Source: Ailurus styani (taxonomy: Eukaryota > Chordata > Mammalia > Carnivora > Ailuridae). Taken from it: a stretch of 64,000 nt of DNA. This document shows positions 36,038-48,030 of the stretch, piece after piece. A program made the position numbers and the translations under genes. The stretch's first letter is position 1, and the number at the start of each line of letters is the position of its first letter. The notes under the pieces were generated by a model. It was not told where the DNA came from. It saw nothing but the letters and a program-made list of their open reading frames with translations, and ran no database searches. The stretch covers positions 203,868-267,867 of the forward strand of contig LNAC01000684.1 of NCBI GenBank assembly GCA_002007465.1, written 5' to 3'.

Positions 36038-37184
36038 AGAAGTTATGAAACACTGGTAGTTTGCTGACTTGGAGATGGAGAGAGGAGAAGGTAGGACAGA
36101 ACTGGTTAAAGAAGACACCGAAGTTTGGGTTCCTTCTCTTGAACATAAGCGGAGACAGAGCAGGCTCCTGGAAGAGGGGGGGTAAGGAGGCTAATTCCAG
36201 GAATGGTTCAGGGTTTTTCCTCTGAAAAGATAACGCCTGGGTCCCTACCTTTTGGCTTTTGTTCTCTAGTGGCACCTTAGGGCCTTCACCTGGTCGTTAA
36301 TGGTCATTCCAACTGTCAGCTAAGGGACAGCAATATTGGAAGACAAAGTCTCCTTAGCAAACTCTGACACTTCAAGCACCAAGAACCCAATCTTTAACAG
36401 AATGGCACAATGCTCTTCCTTTTCCACTTTCTTTCCAGAACCTTCCTTAGGTAGATGTAGGTGGAGGGGAGAGAGGAAAGCAACTCATGCTTCTTACATT
36501 TCCATACAATTAACTTCCAGTCTTTCTTCCTGCAGCTCACTACATGTGGGCCAAGAGGGTCTGGACACTGGGTTTGCTTTTGACTTTTGTCTGAGTTTGT
36601 TGGCCCTGCAGCTGCTTTGCCCCACAGGCCTGGGTATGATGTTCATCTGAGTCCTGACGTGGGACTCACCCTCCTCTTACTTTTCCCATGACTAGCCCGA
36701 ATGTGTAAGGCTGTCCCTCCATAAACATCCTCCTCCTTTCTCTCTGTAGCTTCCTCTGAGACTGGACTGAGGATATGAAGATGTCACATGAGCCAAAAAC
36801 ACACTTTTGTCTTGATTAATCCAATACTGATTTAGGTTTACTTTAATTGCTAGTAAACCCATGTTTTGATTTTTGTGCCACAACCTGTCTTTGTCTTGGT
36901 TTTGCCTCATTTTTCCAGGGTTGGAGCAGGGAAGTTTCTCCTCTGAAGACCTTACCCCTGTCTTTGGGGTCCCATGCCTCCTTTCACGTGTCTTTCCCTT
37001 ACAATGTACCACAGCTCTGATCCTTCTCTGTCCACTGCCCCTGTCGACATTCTGGTTCTCTGGTGTGAGTTTGGGTTCAAATGTTTCTCTGTGCAGTTGT
37101 TTGGCCTCTACCAGCAGGTATGCGCTGGTGTGCAAGGGCCACGGGGCATGTGCTCCCTCCTTTTTAGCTAGTTAACTAAGCACC
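36038..37184 (+). other. Intronic stretch, nothing recognised
   Basis: This is apparently unique. A minus-strand open frame of 147 codons (36692-37135) has no recognisable domain and is treated as chance. Confidence 0.45.
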
Positions 37185-37345
37185 TAGTTCTTCATTCACT
37201 CACTCATCTCTTCCTTCAATTTTACAAATGTTTATCAAGTGCCCACTGTGTCAGGCACTGCACCAGGTGTTGGCATCTGGGCAATGGTCAAGGTCATCCG
37301 AGTCACTGTTCCTCTGCGGCTTCCCTCCCTAGACAGACAATGAAA
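37185..37345 (+). mobile_element. Possible L2 3' end, forward
   Basis: 'cattcactcactcatctctt', 'aaatgtttatcaagtgccca' and 'ctgtgtcaggcactgcacca' follow the familiar L2 3' terminal pattern. Confidence 0.6.
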
Positions 37346-37907
37346 CAACCAACACACACAGGGCGAGTTGGTGGGCAATCAGTGACACCTGGGTCTGCAA
37401 AACCCAGCCTCCCTTCCACTCTTGCTCATAACACTTTTCAGGTGGTTCGCTGCCCAGCCCACTTTGCCTGGACAAACACTGCCTTCTGCCCAGCCAGTCA
37501 CAACTGTCCGCCCGCCTGGCTACCTCCGAGCCATCCTCCTGCAGGGACTCCTAATTTAAATATTTGTAGCAAAGTCTTTCACCAGATTTTTAAATACACT
37601 CCACATTTCATATGGTATGTTATCTACATATCCACCCTTTTGGATCTTGTCTACATACTTTTGGAGCAAAAGTCCTCAGAACACAGGCTCCCTATTTCCA
37701 TGAGGACTTCCAATGTTTGTTTTCTTACTGAGCCATCTTTCTTGAGTCTCAGCCTCCTATTTCCAGAGCCTCTAAAGCTCTGGTCCTTCATGATTCTGTC
37801 CCCCATCCACATCCATACCACTGTCTCAAGAAACGGGCACTGTTGTTTCTCATAAATTGTTTGAGAGAGTAAAGGAGACTCAGCTATGCACAATCCATCA
37901 TCCCAGA
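37346..37907 (+). other. Intronic stretch, nothing recognised
   Basis: A plus-strand open frame of 171 codons (37340-37855) has no domain character. No repeat is assigned. Confidence 0.45.
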
Positions 37908-38370
37908 CCCCAACATCACTGTCTCCTCACCCAACATCGCTGCGCCCTCACCCAACATCACTGCCCCCTCACCCAACATCACTGCACCCTCACCCAACAT
38001 CACTGTCCCCTCACCCAACATCACTGCCTCCTCACAACATCGCTGCCCCCTCACCCAACATCGCTGCCCCCTCACCCAACATCACTGCCCCCTCACAACA
38101 TCGCTGCCCCCTCACCCAACATCACTGCCCCTCACCCAACATCACTGCCCCCTCACATCGCTGCCCCCTCACCCAACATCACTGCACCCTCACCCAACAT
38201 CACTGCCCCCTCACCCAACATCACTGCCCCCTCACCCAGCACCACTGCACCCTTCACCCAACATCACTGCGCCCTCACCCAACATCGCTGCCCCTTCACC
38301 CAACATCACTGCACCCTCACCCAACATCACTGCCCCCTCACCCAACATCACTGCCCCCTCACACAACATC
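37908..38370 (+). repeat. 21-bp minisatellite, first assembled block
   Basis: This is a tandem array of a 21-bp unit, consensus catcactgccccctcaccca plus a. The T/C/A/G at the middle position varies, and an 18-bp variant lacks ccc (cctcacaacatcgct). About 22 units are present. Because 21 is a multiple of three, all plus-strand frames stay open. This is not evidence of coding. Confidence 0.95.
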
Positions 38371-38521
38371 ACTGGACCCTTTGCTGAGGGGCTGTTTTCG
38401 ACCTTAGAAGACAGAGTACCTGTGGCTCAAAGGCAGCACCCATGGAACACAGCAATTCTGACCCGAGGGATACAACCCAGGGAAACTCACACCCCTTAAG
38501 CTGGTCATAAGTGTCTACCCC
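38371..38521 (+). repeat. Unique flank, duplicated copy 1
   Basis: These 151 bases are identical by eye to 39039-39189. They end directly at the N at 38522. Confidence 0.93.
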
Positions 38522-38522
38522 N
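38522..38522. other. Single-N assembly junction 3
   Basis: The N separates two versions of the same minisatellite plus right flank. This suggests two overlapping contigs or alleles placed in series. Confidence 0.9.
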
Positions 38523-39038
38523 ACATCACTGCACCCTCACCCAGCATCACTGAACCCTCACCCAACATCACTGCCCCCTCACCCAACATCACTGCCCCCT
38601 CACCCAACATCACTGTCCCCTCACCCAACATCACTGCCTCCTCACAACATCGCTGCCCCCTCACATCGCTGCCCCCTCACCCAACATCACTGCACCCTCA
38701 CCCAACATCACTGTCCCCTCACCCAACATCACTGCCTCCTCACAACATCGCTGCCCCCTCACCCAACATCACTGCACCCTCACCCAACATCACTGCACCC
38801 TCACCCAACATCACTGCCTCCTCACAACATCGCTGCCCCCTCACCCAACATCACTGCACCCTCACCCAACATCACTGTCCCCTCACCCAACATCACTGCC
38901 TCCTCACAACATCACTGTCCCCTCACCCAACATCACTGCACCCTCACCCAACATCACTGCACCCTCACCCAACATCACTGCCCCTCACCCAACATCACTG
39001 CCCCCTCACCCAACATCACTGCCCCCTCACCCAACATC
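38523..39038 (+). repeat. 21-bp minisatellite, second assembled block
   Basis: It uses the same unit types as the first block, in a different order, with about 25 units. It runs into the second copy of the unique flank. Confidence 0.95.
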
Positions 39039-39189
39039 ACTGGACCCTTTGCTGAGGGGCTGTTTTCGACCTTAGAAGACAGAGTACCTGTGGCTCAAAG
39101 GCAGCACCCATGGAACACAGCAATTCTGACCCGAGGGATACAACCCAGGGAAACTCACACCCCTTAAGCTGGTCATAAGTGTCTACCCC
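39039..39189 (+). repeat. Unique flank, duplicated copy 2
   Basis: This is identical to 38371-38521. It continues into apparently unique sequence and so is the anchored copy. Confidence 0.93.
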
Positions 39190-41091
39190 ATTGGACACTG
39201 GATGAGGGTGAATGGGTCCCCATCTCCTCTGCCACGGCCCAGCACCTAGAAGAGAGCCGGGCTCACTGCTCATGAATGCCTGGGTGAGGCATGAACTCCT
39301 AGAGGCTAAGACACACAGACTGATGTAAGGGGATGCTAGTTAACTTGAGTCAGGGAGGATGTTATGGCAAAAGCAAAGCACTGGCTTCGGGGGTTCAGAG
39401 ATCTGGGTTATCTGTCAGGGCTGCCTCTCTAGCTGTGGCAAGAACTCATAGGGGGCTCCCTTCACCCCTGTCTGGTCACCTGTATGATCTGGGGCTTGAC
39501 TGTATGGTGTTAAGGCCGTTCCAGCTACGAGATGCTCTGACTCCACTTAACACTTAGAACCTTCTGCCAGAAGGGACTCTGGAAGGAATCATTCCAAATC
39601 TAGGATAAGCAAGGCAACCATATTAGCAAAGGGAAAGGGAACTTCCCAGCCTCATATGGACACAGGGCTGGCTCACACCTGGGGAGGAGGTAGGCCCTAG
39701 AGTAATAAACAGAATGAAGGTCAGCACTCATTTCACCGAAGGTGACATGGCCTCATGGGACAGTCTCTATAGAGCACAAACTCAGTTTAATATTGGTTCT
39801 TTTATTCTCAGAAGAAAGAGTTCAGAGCCCTTTATGAGAAATTAGATGGGGTTCCTCTCCTCTCTTATTTGGTCAACAGCAGTCTATTAAAAACTTAGAT
39901 GTATCGTTGAACATTATATCAAAAAATAATGATGTACTATATGCTGGTTAACGGAACATAATAAAAAAAAACTCAGATGTTTCAAACCTGAGTGAAAAGA
40001 CCAAGTCAAGGATAAATCACAACCATTTTTTCATATGCTTTACAAAAAGGGTAAAGCTACCCATTTTCTTTTTTTTTAAACTTAAATGTTCATATTTAAG
40101 ACTTTCTAGAGAAGGAAGCTGACATTAAAATGTATTTCATTCCAATATTCCTTCTGTGAAAGAAGTGATAAGCAGAAGAACATCAAGGCATGCCATGATT
40201 TCTTCTGGCTTCCTATCAAACCCAGGATCCATTTTTTAATGAAATTTATACGAAATCAGTTGCTTCCTGAAAAGCTCTTAAACATGTCCAGAGGCAAGGT
40301 TGGCTGACTTTAGAATGTTGCTTGAAATCACGGAGATTTCTATGTGTGGGTAACTATAATCCAGACTTTCTATCAATCTATAATCAGTTGCACCACTAGA
40401 GTGAGCGCTGCTGGGGAGGAGGTTAGGAGAGTGTCAATGCACCATTTAGAGCTAGGCTTACATAGCCATGAGCAAACTCATGTAAATAGTCCATTAGAAG
40501 ATTGCAGAATTTTGTGACTGGGAGACAGGACTTGGCTTGTAGCACAGCATGGGTAATGCCCACCTGTGTGGTTGGGGGCCCACCGGTACCACCCGTACAG
40601 AAGACCAGAACAGCCTGTGGATGAGAAGGTGACGATGCCTGGTGTATCACCTGGTGCCGCTGCCCTGCTCGAGGGTGACGGCAGAGACGAGACCCCTCAG
40701 CAGGGCTAAAGGACAAATGTCTCCTCCTGGCTGAGATTTAATGTCATTTGCTTTATTTTTCCAAGTCAGTTTCCATAATTGGAAAACAAAGACCACTGGA
40801 TCTGAACTAATTGAACAGAACTGATTGACCAGAACGAATGACCTCCCCCAACATGTAGCGAAAAGGCCAGTGGACAGACACCCTGACTTTCTACAAAAGA
40901 ACGTTTCTTGTCCCTTTCTCAAAAATATATGACAAGGATTTTTATCATTCCAAGATTATTTCATTTCCAGTGACTCCAAGGACAATGCATACTTCAAAAT
41001 GTTTTATTACATTTCTTGGTTAATTGTCCCTGCAAACTAGAAGCTTGATTTAGAAAATTTGGAAAATGCAGAAAAATATAAAGAGATATGT
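39190..41091 (+). other. Intronic stretch with one L1 scrap
   Basis: No exon is seen. Apart from the L1 fragment at 39903-39970 the sequence appears unique. Confidence 0.45.
39903..39970 (+). mobile_element. Very short L1 3' end
   Basis: 'gaacattatatcaaaaaata' and 'gatgtactatatgctggtta', then poly-A, are the last bases of an L1. Flanks aaaacttagatgt and aaaactcagatgt look like a target duplication. Confidence 0.75.
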
Positions 41092-41458
41092 TTTAGTTTG
41101 GGTTGACATAAAAAAAATACCATAGACTGAGTGTTTTAAACAACAGAAGTATTTTCTTACAGTTCTGGAGGCTGGGAGTCTGAGATCAGGGTACCCGCAG
41201 AGTTGAGTCCCAGCGAGGACTCCCTTCCTAACTTTCAGAGGGCTCCTTTCTCACCACAAGCCCTGCCCCCGCCATGGCAGATAGGGGTGCTCTGGTCTCT
41301 TGCTCATCTGATAGACACAAATTCCATCCTGGGGACCCCACTCTCCTGACCTCCTCCAAACCTAATTGCTTCCCACAGACCCCGCCTCCACATACCATCA
41401 GAATGGGGGGCTTTAACCTATGAATTTTGGGGGGACACATTCAGTCCACAATGTAGCA
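41092..41458 (-). mobile_element. MLT1-like MaLR LTR, reverse
   Basis: 'agtttgggttgacataaaaa', 'ttacagttctggaggctggg', 'acctcctccaaacctaattg' and 'gaattttggggggacacatt' match the reverse LTR pattern seen at 5104 and 23190. Confidence 0.75.
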
Positions 41459-41604
41459 CAAAAATACATCATCCGTAATCATGATTCACACAAGTGACCA
41501 TTTTTAACACTGGCATTTTCTGTTCCTCTTTTTCATGTGCTTTACCTCACACTGTCAAGATTATGAAGATTATTACCATTTATACATTCCAGATCATGCT
41601 TTTT

Positions 41605-41803
41605 TTTTTAAAGATTTTATTTATTCATTTGACAGAGAGAGAGAGATTACAAGTAGGCAGAGAGGCAGGCAGAGAGAGGAGAGAGGAGGAAGCAGGCTCC
41701 CTGCTGAGCAGAGAGCCCGATGTGGGCCTCGATCCCAGGACCCTGGGATCATGACCTGAGCCGAAAGCAGCGGCTTTAACCCACTGAGCCACCCAGGCGC
41801 CCC
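41605..41803 (-). mobile_element. CAN-SINE, reverse
   Basis: It is a full-length, little-diverged copy ending 'ctgagccacccaggcgcccc'. The target duplication cagatcatgcttttt lies at 41590-41604 and again at 41804-41818. Confidence 0.97.
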
Positions 41804-41898
41804 CAGATCATGCTTTTTAATAATTTATCTATATCACATGACTTTCCCCTGCATTAAGATAACTTTTTTAAAAGCATTATTTAAAATTATCACATACT

Positions 41899-42125
41899 GG
41901 TGCCTGGGTGGCTCCGTGGGTTAAGCCTCTGCCTTCGGCTCAGGTCATGATCCCAGGGTCCTGGGATCGAGCTCCACATTGGGCTCCCTGCTCAGCGGGA
42001 GGCTGCTTCCCCCTCTCTCTGCCTGTGTTTCTGCCTACTTGTGATCTCTCTCTCTCTGTCAAATAAATAAATAAATAAAATCTTTAAAAAAATAAAATAA
42101 AATAAAATAAAATAAAATAAAATAA
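41899..42125 (+). mobile_element. CAN-SINE, forward, with (TAAAA)n tail
   Basis: The head ggtgcctgggtggctccgtg, the subfamily block 'gcctacttgtgatctctc', and a tail grown into a TAAAA repeat (about 42087-42125) are present. The target repeat acatact lies at both ends. Confidence 0.96.
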
Positions 42126-42133
42126 TACATACT

Positions 42134-43589
42134 TTTCACTTAGGTTGAGACACCAGAAAATGCACACAGGCATTCATTTAATTGTCTGTGTATGCAAAGG
42201 GAAATTTTTTTTATTATAAAGGACCATGTTGACTCATTTTACATAAATCTTTGTCTACACACTTTATTTCTTTGATATGGATAATTAAAGATAGAATTAG
42301 TGGATCCAAAGAGATGAACATTTTTATGGCTTTTGATATATTTTAGAGAAAGTTTCCTATTACTGTTATCTCAGAGTACATACCTTTGTGCTTCTCTGCC
42401 GGCGTGCCACCACCAATTTTTTGTTTCCCTCCATGTTTATTAATAAAGCCAATGCTCAGCAAATTGTCAAATTAAGTAAAATTTTTAAAAAAATAATATT
42501 AAACTTCATAAACAATATACCTTTTGTGAATTAATACAAGTGTTGATATACTGAAATTGGCCATTTGTTTTATATACCAAATGTTATTTGGATACGCTGG
42601 ATGCAGATCAGACATAAATTTTCTTTCTCCCCGTAAAAGATACTGAATAGGTCTGGGGAAGTTAGTTTTAAGCATCTAGGGAACAAAATCTCTTGGGAGG
42701 TCCTTATAGTGTTAAAGCATTATGATCTCAGCATCTGTAAACTGTTTACAATGTTTGGAGGGTTTAGATTCTTTTTTTCTTTTCTTTTTACTCTGGCATG
42801 AAAGACTGAGTGACATTAATTTGCTTTTAGCTTGGCGTCATTTTTTTACTCCCCCCGTGACTGGACTCCTGGGGGCAGGTGCTGGAAGATGTGGACTCCA
42901 TGTGCTCAAGCAAGAGTGGACTGATGTCTATTTATGTGCAGTCCCCCACCTTCTTTCTCCTTAACTGACCTCGGGTGGCTATTGTCCAAACATAACCAAG
43001 CCAAGAATCAGAAAATTTTAAAGCGAACTTAATTTAATTTTAAAAATGTTAAATAAAGACGCTGAACTGAATGCAGAATAAAATCTGAACAGAATTCACT
43101 ATTTCCTCTTGTCTAAAATCATTGTATATTTGTAAGCACAGTTTGATTCTGAGTTTTGAGATGAAGGTGTTTGGTATTCAAGAGATAATTTAGCTAATTC
43201 TACCTTTTAATTAAGATTATTTTCCCCCATGATATAGATATTGATTATAAAGGAACTTGATGCCTAGGAAACTCTGCTGTGATAAACCCTAATACCTCAG
43301 AATCCTATTTATGAAAAATCTCCATAATCTTGGTGCCATGCAGTGATGAGAAGGTGACATGAGAGCTCTTCCCATGAGAGTTCACTCTTGTCACCAAGGA
43401 AACAGGTGGAGGACCCAATTCTTTCCTCACACACTAAAGTGGACAGGGGTGTTTGCACACTCACAAGGCATGCCCACCACCCAGCCAAAAAGGGGCCATC
43501 CTGCCTGTGTTCCTTTCTGTGGTCACTGGACCATGAGGCTGGGGAAGACTATTTTTATAATGCGCCTTCTGAAGCCTATCCATCAGAGG
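42134..43589 (+). other. Intronic stretch, nothing recognised
   Basis: This is AT-rich and apparently unique. No exon is supported. Confidence 0.45.
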
Positions 43590-43770
43590 ATTTTCTACCT
43601 CATTAATCTTCAAACAATCCTGAGAGTTAATTTTTTATTATCTCCATTCCACAGATGAAGAAACAGAGGTTCAGACACAAGCGACATACAAATCACACAG
43701 CTGGTGAGAAGCAACGTCAGGATTTCAATGCATTTTTGTCTGACTCCAGGGCCCCTGTTCATTATTATGC
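43590..43770 (+). mobile_element. MIR SINE relic
   Basis: 'ttatctccattccacagatg', 'aagaaacagaggttcagaca' and 'aaatcacacagctggtgaga' are in MIR order. Confidence 0.75.
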
Positions 43771-44679
43771 AAAAGGATGCAGTCTCATTAGTGTCACAAG
43801 AATAATAGATAGATCCCTCCAGCTCTACATTACCTGCCTATAGCACTCCCACCCTACACCCTGCAGGGAACCTTGAAATTCAAACTGGTTGGAACACTCA
43901 GATTCGAGATTTGTATAACCTGAAAAATATTTTAAAATATCTCTATAAACACACACACACACACATAAAGTCATCATCGGGTTATTCTCTATCAACTGTT
44001 CTCAGATGACCTGGGGTATAGTCATCACATACATGGCATTCCCAATAATCTTTCATGGGACCTGTGAGATGAAAAGCTATTTTCAGAATAATGCTAAGAA
44101 ACTATATGCCTTTTAGAATGACAGTGACAACACTGCTGGGGTGTTGGTGTGATGCACGTGGTGGTGACCACCTGCCCTGGTGGCCCATGTCCTCACCATC
44201 ACACACTCCCAGCAAAAACAAACACGTCAGTTGCCAACTCCACTTAAGTATGTCCTTGACAAAGTAGTAAATACCACTGCACATCATTCTATTTTGATCC
44301 TGGAGGACACGTCCCTTTCATCTTTCGTGTGACAGAGACGCAAGCATGTATGAAGCACATGCATGGGGGCACTCAAGAGAAGGCACCAGGGTGTGACTCA
44401 TTAGCTGCTTTCTTCATGCAACACCATTTTTACTGAGAGAAAACTGACAAACCTTTTTGTTGGGGTATTTGACATTTTCTCGAAATGAATGAAGTGAGCT
44501 GTCATGTCAAGGCAAACCAGGGAACGTGTTTGTTTCCAATGAGAAAAATCTGAGCTCTCAAGTCAAAATTTGATTCTGAAAGACTTGCATTCTCCATCAT
44601 GCACAAAATACAACTTCCTAATATTTAAAGACTCTTGGGTGATTTTAGTAATCATGTTAAAAACTGTGCTTTTTTTCTT
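43771..44679 (+). other. Intronic stretch, nothing recognised
   Basis: A short CA run is at 43950-43966. No exon or interspersed repeat is supported. Confidence 0.45.
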
Positions 44680-45079
44680 TATTATGTTATGTTAGTCCCC
44701 ATACAGTACATCATTCGTTTTTGATGCCATGTTCCATGATTCATTGTTTGCATATAACACCCAGTGCTCCATGAAATATGTGTCCTCCTTAATACCCATA
44801 GCCAGGCTCAGCCATCCCCCCACCTCCTTCCCGTCTAAAATCCTCAATTTGTTTCCCAGAGTCCATAGTCTCCCATGGTTCATCTCCCACTCTAATTTCT
44901 TCCCCTTCATTTTTCCTTTCCTTCTCCTAATATCCTCCATTTTATTCCTTATATTCCACACCTAAGTGAAACCATATGATAATTGACTTCTCTGTTTGAC
45001 TTATTTCACTCAGCATAATCTCCTCCAGTTCCATCCAAGTTGATGCACATTTGGGTATTCATCCTTTCTGATGGCTGCA
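44680..45079 (-). mobile_element. L1 3' region, reverse, 5'-truncated
   Basis: The inverted 3' UTR ('catgattcattgtttgcata', 'caacccagtgctcc'-type) runs through 'actcagcataatctcctcca' to 'catcctttctgatggctg'. Its 3' tail sequence differs from the copies at 14160 and 35181, so it may be an older subfamily. Confidence 0.85.
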
Positions 45080-46404
45080 GACACAACAGAGGCTCTGAAA
45101 ACTGAATAGAAATCACCCTTTTGTAGGAGACATTTATACATATAAGGTAAATCTTCACATGTAAGGTGTTTCCTTCCTGGTACTAGGAAGAGAGGAATGA
45201 CTAAATCTCTAGAAACCATTATCAGTGGAGTTGGCAGGGACTTAAGTCTGTATAACAACCTTACCCTGTTCACTGTGCTTTTCTTGGTCACTTCCTATAA
45301 CTGACCTCCCCACTCCCAAAATCTTTTGTCTTTAGATGAAGATGGACTAGAAGGCAATGGCCTCAGCTATTCTGATGAGTCACTCAGTTTTCCTGGGTCT
45401 CTCCCATGTTACGAGGAGGAATGCAAGTTATCAAACTTCTGTTTGGTCTTCTCCTGTTGGTCTGTCTCATGTCACTTTGATTCTTAGACCAGCCAAAGAA
45501 CCTTGAAGGGTGGAGGGAAATTTTCCCATGCCAGGACACACAAGTTCACACTTTGGGTTTTTTTTGTGTGTGTAACTGGGGAGCAGTAAGAGAGATTAGG
45601 ATAGAGAGATAGGCAGTCCTACACAGAAGAGAGTTTTAAAAATCAGTGAACCCCAGGATCTTTAATACGTAACTAATGTCACTCAGTCACGTGTGACGAT
45701 CAGAAGAGTTTCTGGCTATGGACATGACAACATCTATGTGAACCCATATAAAGGCCACTCTGCAACAGTTGGGACTCAGAGAAGCTGCGCTTCCCACCTG
45801 TTCAGACAGGCTAAAGGCATGAGGGATGGAAAGTTTCAAGATGTATCTCCCCCACCCACACACACACTGGAGGTCCCTGTGAATTTCCTAGGTTTCTGGT
45901 TAAAGAAGAAAGAATGATGGGCACCTGAGCGGCTCAGCCAGTTAAGTATCTGACTCTTGATTTAGAGCTAACATTGTTTCAAACAAGATTTGGTTAAGTT
46001 ACAAATGAGAATACATCTGGGGACACAGAGATACATAAGTATCTCTGGTAGTTTTGAGTTTAATTAACAGTTTAAGTGAACATTAAAAAGAAAGGAAAGA
46101 AATAGATTTGATCCACTACAAGAACAACTGCAATTACTTTGAAATATGTTTGTCATGTACAACATTTTGTTAAAAATGCTAGGTGTCAGGATGGAGGCCA
46201 TGAAGACTTTTCTGACTGAGAAAAATGACCCAGGGAAGCCAGTCTCCACTATACACACCAAGATTCTCTACAACACTGATGAATGTGAGCCTAACTCCAT
46301 AAATAAATATTAATGTTTACATTTGCAAAGTGCCACATTTGGCAATAAAGAAACCCCTCAAATTCTTACTGGAAGTTTTTATATAGTCACAGATTAAAAA
46401 GTTG
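45080..46404 (+). other. Intronic stretch with one SINE scrap
   Basis: A truncated SINE head sits at 45919-45967. The rest appears unique. Confidence 0.45.
45919..45967 (+). mobile_element. Truncated CAN-SINE head
   Basis: Only the tRNA-derived head remains (gggcacctgagcggctcagc … gtatctgactcttgattt). The body and tail are missing. Confidence 0.85.
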
Positions 46405-46418
46405 AAAACTGACTTTCA

Positions 46419-46612
46419 GGACACCTGGGTGGCTCAGTCAGTTAGGGGTCTGTCTTCAGCTCAGGTCATGATCTCAGGGTTCTGGAATGGAGTCTTGCAT
46501 TGGGCTCTCTGCTCAGCGGGGAGCCTGCTTCTCTCTCTGCCCCTCCCCCTGCTCATGATCTCTCTCTCTCTTTCTCTCAGATAAATAAATAAAATCTTTT
46601 TTAAAAAACCCC
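46419..46612 (+). mobile_element. CAN-SINE, forward
   Basis: It has the head ggacacctgggtggctcagt and the tail AGATAAATAAATAAAATC. The perfect 14-bp target duplication aaaactgactttca lies at 46405-46418 and 46613-46626. Confidence 0.97.
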
Positions 46613-46626
46613 AAAACTGACTTTCA

Positions 46627-47849
46627 TGTTTTCTAAAGTTGGTATCTGAGACTTCATGTCACTTTGAGTGACATTAATTAGGACAACTCTCTGAGGGCTA
46701 GACAGACACACACACACACACACACCTCACACCAGAGAACTTCCAAACTAAAAATGCCACCCACTTCAAAAAGATACATAAGTAATGCTTCTGGTCTTCC
46801 ATATATTATATTACTATGTTGTGGGCCCCTAAACATTTGCTCTCTAGTGTTGGTGACCATGGGTTCTTGATAACATGAATTGGACTGGGTTAATGACTAC
46901 CCTTTTAAAACCATGCTATACGTGCTATCATGTACTGGGCACGACATACACGTACGGTACACACATGACACACTCCGCTGCCTTGTTGTAGATGATGCAA
47001 ATTCATAGTCCAGGGGAGAATGGACAGGCCACTTGCATGAAAGACACTGCCCATCCTCTGATGCAGATCTTCCTCCCCACCACGCCCAGAAGAAGTGGCA
47101 GTGCATACATACATATATATTTTTCTCTCCTGTCTACTGTCTTTGTTCCCTTTTGCAAAAACTTCCCTTACTACCTGGGCTTCAGCACCACTTGGGGGGC
47201 CCTTTGGGTCAAGCCTGAGAAGTCCACGTTGGTTTGGAAGCTCATCTCCACCCAAAGCCCTTCCCTCCAGTCACCTCAGGCACAACCCCTCAGGAGCTCC
47301 CAGCCACTCCCGGCATTTCTTTCCGACACTCTGCAAGTTCTCATTTTCCCGCCTTCCACTTTCTTACCCTTACACTGCCTTCTCCTATCTTCAAAATGCC
47401 TGAGACCTACCCCCTGTGAGAGAAGCCCTGGCACCTTCTCTCCTGCCCCTGTCTGTGCATGAGCTTGACAGCCATCTCCCAGGTCCCTCTGCTACAGGGC
47501 CACCCTTCAGCTCTGATGAAGTGCAGAATGTGGGGGTACAATCTCTGCTGTGCTCAGGAGGCAAGCTGCTTCTTCCTCCCCAATCCTGACCCCTGTGGCC
47601 TCTGGGGTCCACCTCATCTTCACTGGGAAAATGGAGAGAGACAGAGATAGCGGCCCCCTTCATTGACCTCCTTAGTCTCTACCTGTGCCAACACTTCTTG
47701 GAATCAGAGACCACTGTGCTGGCGCTCCTCCACCAGCCATGTATCAGCCCAGTCACCACATCGACATGTTCCAACTTTGAATGATGCTGATTCCAGCATG
47801 AAAATTCATCTACTCTTGCCTGGGTGTGATAATAACCTCTTTTAGGTCA
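46627..47849 (+). other. Intronic stretch, nothing recognised
   Basis: A short AC run is at 46707-46725. A plus-strand open frame of 156 codons (46992-47462) has no domain features and overlaps others in all frames. Confidence 0.45.
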
Positions 47850-48030
47850 GCAGAACCTACTATTAAGTTCCTAACATACATTTTCTCTTATACATCCACA
47901 CATCAGTCCAGTGAGGTGGGGTCTCATCATCCCTGTGGTAAAGTAGAGGAAACTAAGTCCAGGAAAGTTACTATGAAGGAGACATGGCATCTAAATCCAG
48001 GCAGTTTGGCTCCTAGAATCTATGCCCTTG
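47850..48030 (+). mobile_element. MIR SINE relic
   Basis: 'catcagtccagtgaggtggg', 'agtagaggaaactaagtcca' and 'catctaaatccaggcagttt' follow MIR. Confidence 0.6.

Noticed and set aside
37908..39038. Possible CRISPR-like array
   Set aside because: It is a head-to-tail minisatellite without unique spacers, in a mammalian intron.
37857..39167. Long repetitive open frames across the minisatellite
   Set aside because: They arise because the 21-bp unit is a multiple of three and lacks stops. The array also carries an assembly duplication.
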